Shown here: one piece after another, positions 23,254 to 29,996 of the stretch
How positions within the stretch are numbered: position 1 is the first letter of the stretch
Layout: the number at the start of each line of letters is the position of its first letter
DNA from: a virus
Length of the DNA stretch: 44,698 nucleotides
Virus record (IMG/VR): IMGVR_UViG_3300043395_000523
Location: 1-44,698 of that record
Direction: 5' to 3' (one strand)
Made by a program: the position numbers and the translations under genes
The notes under the pieces: generated by a model
Told to the model about the DNA's origin: nothing
Seen by the model: only the letters and a program-made list of their open reading frames with translations
The model's database searches: none

Positions 23254-23448
23254 TTATCTATTTTTTGTTGGTGTTCTTATACTTGCAACCTGAACTTTAC
23301 CTATACTCAATAAGTTTTTACTACTAAGTACCTCTGAACATTGATTACATTTAACTTTGGTGTTTTCTAAATCATTTTCCCAAACATACTCTTTGATTAC
23401 TGCACCACATTTACATTCAAATGCTCGTTGTTTAAATACGTTCCCCAT
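23254..23448 (-). CDS. Zinc-ribbon protein (64 aa)
   Basis: Four cysteines in CxC (Cys12, Cys14) and CxxC (Cys34, Cys37), separated by a 19-residue loop, form a classic zinc-ribbon pattern (FECKCGAVIK and VKCNQCSEVL). Such small ribbons usually bind nucleic acid or proteins. Its ATG lies within the end of the SWIM-finger gene (17-nt overlap), so translation coupling is likely. No specific function can be assigned. Confidence 0.68.
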   Translation of the reverse strand: MGNVFKQRAFECKCGAVIKEYVWENDLENTKVKCNQCSEVLSSKNLLSIGKVQVASIRTPTKNR

Positions 23449-23785
23449 CTTTAATTTGTTTTATATGTTTACAATCTCTACCTCTACTAAATCCATATGC
23501 CGGACAAGAACAACTCCATCTACCACTATTATTTATTACCTCGTATGTCTTACCTTTGCTACCCTCTACTGAAAAGGTTTGTTTTTCTACTTTTTTTGGT
23601 AGTGATACTACTTCTTTTTCAGTATTTTTAAACTCTTTTTGTACCCACATTTTGGATAACTCTTCCCAACTATATTTTCTATCTACCACAATCCAACCTA
23701 ATTTTGGGTCGGTTGTTACAATATACCATTGGCCAGATATTACTGATTGAAACGATGTTGGTGGTAAAAGTGAATTGATTATCAT
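23432..23785 (-). CDS. SWIM zinc-finger protein (117 aa)
   Basis: The C-terminal segment WSCSCPAYGFSRGRDCKHIK holds the CxC...CxH signature of SWIM zinc fingers (Cys92, Cys94, Cys105, His107), which bind DNA or proteins. The N-terminal half has a WYIVTTDPKLGWIVVDRKYSW beta segment and a lysine/glutamate-rich linker. SWIM domains occur in recombination mediators and in transposases of the MuDR type, but nothing else here supports a transposase. It overlaps the zinc-ribbon gene by 17 nt and follows the 126-aa gene by 2 nt. Confidence 0.72.
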   Translation of the reverse strand: MIINSLLPPTSFQSVISGQWYIVTTDPKLGWIVVDRKYSWEELSKMWVQKEFKNTEKEVVSLPKKVEKQTFSVEGSKGKTYEVINNSGRWSCSCPAYGFSRGRDCKHIKQIKDGERI

Positions 23786-23787
23786 AA

Positions 23788-24168
23788 TTATACAATTGGA
23801 AACCCAGCAGGTGAGTTTGTTGTTGAAGGTTTCATATAACTAGAATACCTAGTAAGTGATTGTCTACCATACGGACTCATTTTGACTGGATTTGTTGAGA
23901 TTGAATCCCAAGCAGATTCCCACTTATCAGGTAGTTTACCATCTTTTAATATCAATAACCCAATAGCGTTAAAATACTCCTCAATATCACTATATTTTAT
24001 CTTAAAGAAGGTATTTACCCTATTCGGTTTATCAACGTGAATAAAAAGGACTGAGCGAGGTTTAATCTTACATACTTTAAGATTACGGGTCTTAATTTTT
24101 CCGTTAAGTGAAACGGTCACATCTAAGAATGAACCAGCGGAGAGATTTTCAAAAATGGAAGAATTCAT
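23788..24168 (-). CDS. Protein of unknown function (126 aa)
   Basis: Not recognised. The N-terminal ~70 residues look like a small beta barrel (GSFLDVTVSLNGKIKTRNLK, RSVLFIHVDKP), then a helix-rich part and a disordered, Ser/Thr/Pro-rich tail. It is the first gene after promoter P6 and the lead gene of the row of overlapping small genes down to 21947. Confidence 0.58.
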   Translation of the reverse strand: MNSSIFENLSAGSFLDVTVSLNGKIKTRNLKVCKIKPRSVLFIHVDKPNRVNTFFKIKYSDIEEYFNAIGLLILKDGKLPDKWESAWDSISTNPVKMSPYGRQSLTRYSSYMKPSTTNSPAGFPIV

Positions 24169-24199
24169 ATCGTTTATAGTTTAATCAATTATTACAAAG

Positions 24200-24231
24200 C
24201 TAATATAAGAAATATTTTCCACATTTCCAAA
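24200..24231 (-). promoter_or_regulatory. Bacteroidota-type promoter P6 (before small-gene row)
   Basis: Minus strand TTTG (24231-24228), 20-nt spacer, TATATTAG (24207-24200), then CTTTGTAAT. The spacing equals that of the other promoters. The ATG at 24168 is about 30 nt downstream. Confidence 0.68.
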
Positions 24232-24233
24232 TT

Positions 24234-24446
24234 TTATCGGTATAAAGTTACGAAATGCCCAAAATATTTATCGAAGGTCTGAACTAAATGTTCGTAATCA
24301 CCCTCTTTCATCTTTTCACACACCTCTTCGGAATTTAACCCCGTTTGTCTAGCCAAATTCACTGCAGTTCCCAATAAGAAGAATGCGTTACCTTGTGGGC
24401 CAGTTAAATCAATTTCAATACCTGTGTTTTTCTTAGTCTTTATCAT
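24234..24446 (-). CDS. Small conserved-type phage protein (70 aa)
   Basis: Contains IDLTGPQGNAFFLLGTAVNL and a C-terminal DKYFGHFVTLYR; this combination of a DLTGPxGNAF opening and FDKYFG..VTLY ending recurs in small uncharacterised phage proteins. It is probably a two-helix protein. No function is known to me. It follows the 80-aa gene by 12 nt and probably shares promoter P7. Confidence 0.65.
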   Translation of the reverse strand: MIKTKKNTGIEIDLTGPQGNAFFLLGTAVNLARQTGLNSEEVCEKMKEGDYEHLVQTFDKYFGHFVTLYR

Positions 24447-24458
24447 ATCTTTTAAATT

Positions 24459-24701
24459 TTACCAACACATCATATTACCAGCATTATCCCAACTCCTAGC
24501 ACCACTTTTGGTTGCTTTGTGGAGTGTATTGTAATCCACATTTAAATTGGATTTACCAAACTGGCGTTTAAGTTCTGATTTGAATTCTTTAAGGTTCTTA
24601 GCCCAAATATCGTTGAACCCACCACCAATCCAATTAAATTGGTATCGGTATTGACCTTTTGAATTTTTTAACAATTTCTCAACTTTTGGTTTATGTATCA
24701 T
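24459..24701 (-). CDS. Small basic protein of unknown function (80 aa)
   Basis: Lysine-rich and basic: starts IHKPKVEKLLKNSKGQYRY, with a central FNDIWAKNLKEFKSELKRQF and an odd C-terminus GARSWDNAGNMMCW. Basic charge would suit nucleic acid binding but no motif supports it. First gene after promoter P7; the leader just before ATG reads like the one before the 25069 gene (aaaaatATG). Confidence 0.58.
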   Translation of the reverse strand: MIHKPKVEKLLKNSKGQYRYQFNWIGGGFNDIWAKNLKEFKSELKRQFGKSNLNVDYNTLHKATKSGARSWDNAGNMMCW

Positions 24702-24737
24702 ATTTTTACGTTTTAATGTTTATCTCTTATTACAAAG

Positions 24738-24769
24738 CCAATATAGGGCTTTTTATTGGATTTTCCAAA
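24738..24769 (-). promoter_or_regulatory. Bacteroidota-type promoter P7
   Basis: Minus strand TTTG (24769-24766), 20-nt spacer, TATATTGG (24745-24738), then CTTTGTAAT as in P6 and P8. It drives the 24701 and 24446 genes. Confidence 0.68.
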
Positions 24770-24778
24770 TTTTTTTAC

Positions 24779-25069
24779 CTATATTTTTGGATATTTTTCA
24801 ACTATTTTTACTACGTTGGTTAATCGTTCTAATAACTCCGAATTTAAAAGGTTTTTACCCAAAACTAACAGGTCATCGTATAAATACCCATCATATAACC
24901 CATATAACTCATTTATTAAGTTAAACCCATCATCGGAGTGTCTATCTACTCCGTCATCACCATTTGGCCCGAATTGAACCATATCGATAAGAGAACCAAC
25001 CTCTCTTAACATTTCACCATCCATATTTTTGTGGCGATTAAAATTTGTGTAACCTAACATATTTTCCAT
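24779..25069 (-). CDS. Small acidic protein of unknown function (96 aa)
   Basis: The open frame extends to a TTG at 25120, but the ATG at 25069 is preferred: it has the same aaaaatATG leader as its neighbour and lies about 100 nt below promoter P8. The protein is Asp- and Leu-rich (FGPNGDDGVDRHSDDGFN, LYGLYDGYLYDDLLVLGK) and ends with a helix. No family recognised. Confidence 0.58.
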   Translation of the reverse strand: MENMLGYTNFNRHKNMDGEMLREVGSLIDMVQFGPNGDDGVDRHSDDGFNLINELYGLYDGYLYDDLLVLGKNLLNSELLERLTNVVKIVEKYPKI

Positions 25070-25165
25070 ATTTTTAAAGTTTAATATCCCAATAGTTTTA
25101 AAATTCTCAATCCGAACCAAATAACGTCTATAATGTTTAATTTCATATCTCTCTCAATTACAAAG

Positions 25166-25197
25166 CTAACATACGAAGAATTTTTCACATTTCCAAA
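25166..25197 (-). promoter_or_regulatory. Bacteroidota-type promoter P8
   Basis: Minus strand TTTG (25197-25194), 20-nt spacer, TATGTTAG (25173-25166), then CTTTGTAAT. It lies between the terminator at 25221-25253 and the ATG at 25069, as expected for a new transcription unit. Confidence 0.65.
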
Positions 25198-25220
25198 CAT
25201 TTTATCAATTATTTTTTGAC

Positions 25221-25253
25221 AAAAAAATAACCCATTGGTTATCAATGGGTTAT
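25221..25253 (-). terminator. Rho-independent terminator after SGNH hydrolase gene
   Basis: An 11-bp perfect stem (25227-25237 with 25243-25253) with a 5-nt loop, followed on the minus strand by seven T (25227-25221). It lies 14 nt below the hydrolase stop. Confidence 0.88.
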
Positions 25254-25266
25254 AAAGTATTGGTTA

Positions 25267-26010
25267 TTAATGAGTTATATGATTCATCAGATATTCTGCA
25301 AATTCTTCATTTCCTTCGGGTGATAAATGCATATCATCATTAAATAATTTAAAATGACATGACCACCTATTTTCAATAGATATATGTTGAATATTTGTTA
25401 GTTCTTTATGTATATAATTTTGAATATTATCATCCATCACTCTATCCCAAGCCATCAATATTGTTGAAACATTATTTTTTTCCGAAGAAATTGTTTTAAG
25501 AGTGTGATATATTGGTAATATAGAATTTCGTTGTAGATACTCTGAATTTGATAATTTTTTATAATATGTTTCGTTTAATTTTGTAATATCTATATCATCA
25601 TATTCTCTATGAGGAGATAATGGTATCAATTCATATTCATTACCTTCTTTATGGATAGTGTGTTGAAATACATTTCTACCCCAATATGTGAGTTGAAAAA
25701 TAATTAATGAATTATCATAAATTTTATTAGGTAATTTACTACCTAAAAGAGTATGTCTTCTATCATTAAATGAATGATAATATGATAATTCCGAATTAAT
25801 ACAATTTAAATAATACAAATTTTGAAAATTTGAACTACCATTTATAGAATAGTTATAAACATTCGTATATGATATTCCTAATTTATCTGCAATTATTTCC
25901 GAATATGTTTTACAAGTATTATCAATCGAATTTGTATTTAACGAATGAGAACATCCAAAAACATATATGTGTTCGTATTTATTCTCCCCAATGTTGTTTT
26001 CTAAGTTCAT
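25267..26010 (-). CDS. SGNH/GDSL-type hydrolase-like protein
   Basis: Near residue 18-23 YVFGCSHS is the nucleophile block of SGNH hydrolases (GxSxS variant seen in phage and capsule-associated members), NGSSN around residue 58 fits the later Gly/Asn blocks, and NDDMHLSPEGNEEF near the C-terminus is the DxxH catalytic pair. These enzymes remove or transfer acyl groups on sugars or lipids. The frame can start at a GTG (26028); I chose the ATG at 26010. It overlaps the 3' end of the dioxygenase gene by 32 nt, so both are one unit, closed by a strong terminator. The substrate is unknown; surface glycan deacetylation is a guess. Confidence 0.68.
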   Translation of the reverse strand: MNLENNIGENKYEHIYVFGCSHSLNTNSIDNTCKTYSEIIADKLGISYTNVYNYSINGSSNFQNLYYLNCINSELSYYHSFNDRRHTLLGSKLPNKIYDNSLIIFQLTYWGRNVFQHTIHKEGNEYELIPLSPHREYDDIDITKLNETYYKKLSNSEYLQRNSILPIYHTLKTISSEKNNVSTILMAWDRVMDDNIQNYIHKELTNIQHISIENRWSCHFKLFNDDMHLSPEGNEEFAEYLMNHITH

Positions 26011-26752
26011 ACATATCGATTGCTTCACGTTTCATTTGATTACCAGGATTAAAATATGCACCTTTCTTTAAGTACCCACCTAAGAAATTTCTTCTCATTC
26101 TATTTGGGTCTCTATTTGGTTCTGAACCATGTACAACGTGTGAGTGTAATAATGCAACTTGTCCTTTTTTCAAATATCCTTCTACCTTACGGAAATCATG
26201 TCCTTCTGGCATTACACAACTAATTCCTCTTTCACTTCTCCAGTTATCAGTATTTGTTGCTTTTCTTTCCTCATTATCTTCTACCGGTAATACAGGTAAT
26301 CTATGTGAACCTTCATAATTCCAAACTGCACCATTTTCAGGGTCGTGATTATCCAATGCCAAGGCAGTGTTGATAATTTCATTATGTCCACACCCAGTAT
26401 AAAAAGCATTTTGATGTTGGTCTCTACCCAATTCACCTTTTGGTTTGTAATAACCCCAAGTTTGTAATCCAACTACTTCACCTTCCATTAGGAATTCTGC
26501 TGCTTCTAAAATCTTTGGATGTGCAAATAATTTAGCGATTTTTTCTGATTCTTTATGTGGATACATAATTGGTTCGAACTCTTGCCATTTTCCTGGTTCT
26601 CTTTCATTACGCTCTAAACGCAATTTATCCAATTCTGCATTAATTTCATCAACTTCTTTTTCGGTAAGTAATTCTAAAACTGTAAATCCGCGGTATCTCC
26701 AATCAAAAGACATTTGTTGAAGTTCTTCTTGTGTAAGATGTTTGTATGCCAT
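25979..26752 (-). CDS. PhyH-type 2-oxoglutarate/Fe(II)-dependent dioxygenase-like protein
   Basis: 257 residues with the phytanoyl-CoA dioxygenase layout: a helical N-terminus (YRGFTVLELLTEKEVDEI), KGELGRDQHQNAFYTG with the proximal histidine (His113), GAVWNYEGSHRLPVLP in the middle, and LLHSHVVHGSEPN...MRRN with distal His208 and the arginine that binds 2-oxoglutarate. The second metal ligand, Asp in HxD of the family, appears to be Asn115, which could weaken or change iron binding. Substrates of phage PhyH proteins are mostly unknown. A late-type promoter motif precedes it and the SGNH hydrolase overlaps its end. Confidence 0.82.
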   Translation of the reverse strand: MAYKHLTQEELQQMSFDWRYRGFTVLELLTEKEVDEINAELDKLRLERNEREPGKWQEFEPIMYPHKESEKIAKLFAHPKILEAAEFLMEGEVVGLQTWGYYKPKGELGRDQHQNAFYTGCGHNEIINTALALDNHDPENGAVWNYEGSHRLPVLPVEDNEERKATNTDNWRSERGISCVMPEGHDFRKVEGYLKKGQVALLHSHVVHGSEPNRDPNRMRRNFLGGYLKKGAYFNPGNQMKREAIDMYELRKQHWGE

Positions 26753-26770
26753 AACTTATTTGTTTATTTT

Positions 26771-26783
26771 ATATAAATATATA
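26771..26783 (-). promoter_or_regulatory. ATAYTTAT-class promoter candidate L6
   Basis: Minus strand TATATATTTATAT, with the ATATTTAT core, 19 nt before the dioxygenase ATG at 26752. Confidence 0.42.
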
Positions 26784-26812
26784 TTATTTAGAAAAACCGA
26801 TTATGATTTTCG

Positions 26813-27199
26813 TCATTTCCAAAATTGTAGTAAATTTGGTAAATACATTTTTAAATTAGGTATTTTATCATAATGTAATAAAATTGCTCTTCTATTAGAT
26901 TCAGAAACATTCATATCCAATACCTGTCCATCTTCTCTATATGTAGTTTCCTTTGGACCAGTTATTCGCCATTTAAGTGAAACCGAAACATACATAGGAT
27001 TATTTTGTATATTAGTAAATGTATTTGCACTAATTTCAAATATTGCTGAATTTGTATCCGTTGCGTTTTGTGTAAAATATCTAGTTATATATCCTTTTTC
27101 ATAATCACGAGTATTAGGATTTGGTATATGCGTAGTTATTGAGTTAGTGGGTATTACACTATTTCTTGTTAATTTTTTATATGATTCTAATATACCCAT
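26813..27199 (-). CDS. Small structural-module protein, unknown (128 aa)
   Basis: Starts GILESYKKLTRNSVIPTN, then ITTHIPNPNTRDYEKGYITR and a beta-rich remainder (NPMYVSVSLKWRITGPKET). The ATG overlaps the stop of the 825-aa hub-like gene (TAATG), and it lies at the end of the tail module, so a minor tail or baseplate protein is likely from context. I do not recognise a named family. Confidence 0.65.
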   Translation of the reverse strand: MGILESYKKLTRNSVIPTNSITTHIPNPNTRDYEKGYITRYFTQNATDTNSAIFEISANTFTNIQNNPMYVSVSLKWRITGPKETTYREDGQVLDMNVSESNRRAILLHYDKIPNLKMYLPNLLQFWK

Positions 27200-29676
27200 T
27201 ATTTTTCGTCTCCGATTATTCTTAATTGTCCTTCAATATCAGTCCACCAATTCATACCATCAATTGTATGGTCTACCTTAACTACTTGGAAAAAATTGGG
27301 AGCTCCAAATTGTTTCGGTAATCCATCAATTCTAAATTTATCACCAACTTTAAATCCACTTACACCATGTACTCTAAAATTAAATGTTGCTAAACCAAAG
27401 GGTGGATTTTGTTTATTATTTTTATCATTTGAACGACCAACACCTCCACCTTTTGCAATACCTTTATCAACTAAGAATACCTGTCTTAGGGCTGCACTAT
27501 CATTCCATGCACCAACCATAAATAATTCTTCAATGGTTACATCATTTGATGATTTAAAATCTAAAAGTGTTTTTGTTATGTCTAACTTACCATTTCTATC
27601 TTGAATTTTTGGTAGTACTGCACCTGTTTTTGTGTAATATTCATAGTTTAATGTTCTTGCTTCATCTTCCAATTCATCTTTAGATTTACTAGGTGCAGGT
27701 GCGTTAGCATCCTTTGTTACTTCTTGTTCTTTATCTTCAACTTTTAATCCTTGCAAGATTGTACCGACCATATCTTCTCTATTACTCCACACATTACCCT
27801 TCATAGGACGTGGATTTAATTCTGGACTATGTTCGAACTTACTATTTAGTTTCTTTTGAACTTGCGATGACATCATAGCTTGAGGAACTTCTACACTAAA
27901 ATCACAACTTACAAATGGTGATTCTACACCTCTAGCTTGTAATTCAGTAACCCCATCAGTCATTACTTGACCTGAAAAATTCAAATCTACTACACTCAAT
28001 TCTAAATCACCATTTCTTAAATTTGGATTTTCTAATATTTGAAAACGCCAAATAGAATTACACGCTGCTGACATACCATTCAACATTTCGTATAACACAT
28101 CTCTAATCACAAAGTTTGGTTTAGATATACATTCTATAAAAAAATCAAAATTAATATATAAGTTTTTTAAATAACCCCAAAAATATGGTTCTTCTATTAT
28201 AGTATCAAATGATGAATCTACTTTACTACGATTTACCTCTAATGCATATGTTGCAGGAAATGCATATGGAACTGGTCTATTAGTTTTCATAGCAAAATCC
28301 TTTTTAGAACCATTTGGCCAAAGTTTTTCATCATATGTATTAATATCCGTAAGTGGATGTAAATTTGCTAAATTAGCCTCATTATTTAAATCCGAATAAA
28401 TTATAAAATCTTTCAATTCTGTTGTTGATGAAAGTGCATCTAATAATTTAAAATTTGGTGCTGTTGTGTTTGGGATAAATAATTTAGATTTATCCGTTGA
28501 AAACATATGTGGAAATCCACTACAAAGTGTTTGTTGAATTTTAATTCGTTGGTCACGTGATTTCTTATTACAACCTGAACTTTGTGGTTTTAAATTTATT
28601 GGATATGTGTTAATTATTTCACACGCAAGTTCAAAACGAATATATCTATCCTCCGTTACTAATGGAATATCTTTTGGAATTTTAGCTTCTTTTGTTGCAT
28701 CTTGAGATTTTAATTCAGGTGCATCCGATAATGTATCTGCTAATTCTTCCCTAACCACTTTATCCATATTTACATAGTTAGCTGCTGCTGACCAATATGG
28801 ATTATCTACTAATTTTTTAACTAATTGTGTTCTTTTTTGACCAGGTAATTCATTAAACATTTGCATAAAAAGAGCTCTACCTAAATTTTTAGAACCCAAT
28901 GCAGAATCAATATCTTGTGAACTAAATGTAAGACTTGAATCTTTTGTAGGTTGGTCTTTTTTATTTGCATCTCTATGAGTTTGCATATATTCGGCAACAT
29001 TACCTACTGATGTTATTTTTATTTCTAATTCATAAGTTTCGTTATCACCAAATGATATACCACCACCAGTTACAATTCCTAAAAATGCATCATATGTAAA
29101 TCCAGAATTTTGTCTTTTGGTTTTTATAACACCCCAATTATCATATGCTACAATATCACATTTATCTATCGTCTTACCACCACCACTACATTTTTGACTA
29201 ACCGATTCTTTTACATTCCAACCCCATTCACACAATATATGAAATCCACCTTCTAAAAAATATTCAGAAAGTACTTCCGCTTGTTTTAAAGTAAATGCAG
29301 TTATTTTAACAGTTGCAAGACGTGAACCAGCTTCTGCTTTTTCATCCATTGTCATACTTGTGATGATTGGAGATGGTCTTAATGCTCTATCCATTCCGTT
29401 TTTCACCATTACTTCATCACCAGAAAAATTGTGACCTAAAATACCACTACCTTTGTATGTACCATTACTACCATAATTTGTGTTGAAATCGCCACCACTA
29501 TCATGAATACTTTCCATTATCAATCCATTTGGTGATACTGCAGATACTAAACGTATCCATGTAGACAAACCACTAACACCCCCCATAGAAAGAGGATTAT
29601 TATTTCCAGCTCGAGATTTTAATAGAGCATCCAATTCTGGATATAAATTAGAACAATTTGGATATGAACCTGGCAT
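27199..29676 (-). CDS. Large baseplate hub-like protein (825 aa)
   Basis: The segment after residue ~100 (SMTMDEKAEAGSRLATVKITAF, then EILSEYF-like helix and CEWGWN) and the C-terminal FKVGDKFRIDGLPKQF...VVKVDHTIDGMNWWTDIEG match the style of T4 gp27/late-control-D baseplate hub proteins, where the C-terminal strand closes a beta domain. The middle is long and phage-specific. Position between the gp53-like LysM protein and the 128-aa protein supports a baseplate role. It would form the central hub through which DNA passes. Whether it includes a lysozyme-like part is not visible. Coupled at its 3' end by TAATG. Confidence 0.7.
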   Translation of the reverse strand: MPGSYPNCSNLYPELDALLKSRAGNNNPLSMGGVSGLSTWIRLVSAVSPNGLIMESIHDSGGDFNTNYGSNGTYKGSGILGHNFSGDEVMVKNGMDRALRPSPIITSMTMDEKAEAGSRLATVKITAFTLKQAEVLSEYFLEGGFHILCEWGWNVKESVSQKCSGGGKTIDKCDIVAYDNWGVIKTKRQNSGFTYDAFLGIVTGGGISFGDNETYELEIKITSVGNVAEYMQTHRDANKKDQPTKDSSLTFSSQDIDSALGSKNLGRALFMQMFNELPGQKRTQLVKKLVDNPYWSAAANYVNMDKVVREELADTLSDAPELKSQDATKEAKIPKDIPLVTEDRYIRFELACEIINTYPINLKPQSSGCNKKSRDQRIKIQQTLCSGFPHMFSTDKSKLFIPNTTAPNFKLLDALSSTTELKDFIIYSDLNNEANLANLHPLTDINTYDEKLWPNGSKKDFAMKTNRPVPYAFPATYALEVNRSKVDSSFDTIIEEPYFWGYLKNLYINFDFFIECISKPNFVIRDVLYEMLNGMSAACNSIWRFQILENPNLRNGDLELSVVDLNFSGQVMTDGVTELQARGVESPFVSCDFSVEVPQAMMSSQVQKKLNSKFEHSPELNPRPMKGNVWSNREDMVGTILQGLKVEDKEQEVTKDANAPAPSKSKDELEDEARTLNYEYYTKTGAVLPKIQDRNGKLDITKTLLDFKSSNDVTIEELFMVGAWNDSAALRQVFLVDKGIAKGGGVGRSNDKNNKQNPPFGLATFNFRVHGVSGFKVGDKFRIDGLPKQFGAPNFFQVVKVDHTIDGMNWWTDIEGQLRIIGDEK

Positions 29677-29682
29677 TGATTG

Positions 29683-29973
29683 TTATTTTGTAAAATTATT
29701 AATAATAGCTGTGTAATTCTTTGGTATTCGTAGAATAGTTCCATCTGCGATTGCAAATGGTGCATCGTGAATATTATTAGCAGTTGCTATAATCCACCAT
29801 AAGGATGCATCTCCAAAGAATTGATGTGCAAGTGTATCCAATCGGTCACCCGTCTGGGTCACTGCATAAATATCACTATCTGAAAGAGGTATGTTTGGGT
29901 ATATTTTTGTTCTATATACCATTCTACCATCTTTTAGTTTTTGAATCTTATTATTTGTATATCTACTTGCCAT
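29683..29973 (-). CDS. gp53-like baseplate wedge protein with LysM-like fold
   Basis: 96 residues. YPNIPLSDSDIYAVTQTGDRL (interrupted) followed by LDTLAHQFFGDASLWWIIATANN and GTILRIPKN is the LysM-type beta-alpha-alpha-beta pattern of T4 gp53 and related small tail proteins. In T4 the protein joins wedges of the baseplate into a ring. It sits between the gp48/54-like gene and the hub-like gene with gaps of 23 and 6 nt. Length suits a minimal LysM tail protein. Peptidoglycan binding is possible but structural use is more likely. Confidence 0.82.
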   Translation of the reverse strand: MASRYTNNKIQKLKDGRMVYRTKIYPNIPLSDSDIYAVTQTGDRLDTLAHQFFGDASLWWIIATANNIHDAPFAIADGTILRIPKNYTAIINNFTK

Positions 29974-29996
29974 ACTATATTAAATATTAGATTTTA

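Noticed and set aside
23432-23785. Transposase because of the SWIM finger
   Set aside because: Only 117 residues, no DDE residues and no terminal inverted repeats nearby.
26281-26472. Minus-strand frame of 63 codons inside the dioxygenase
   Set aside because: Out of frame within a well-supported gene.
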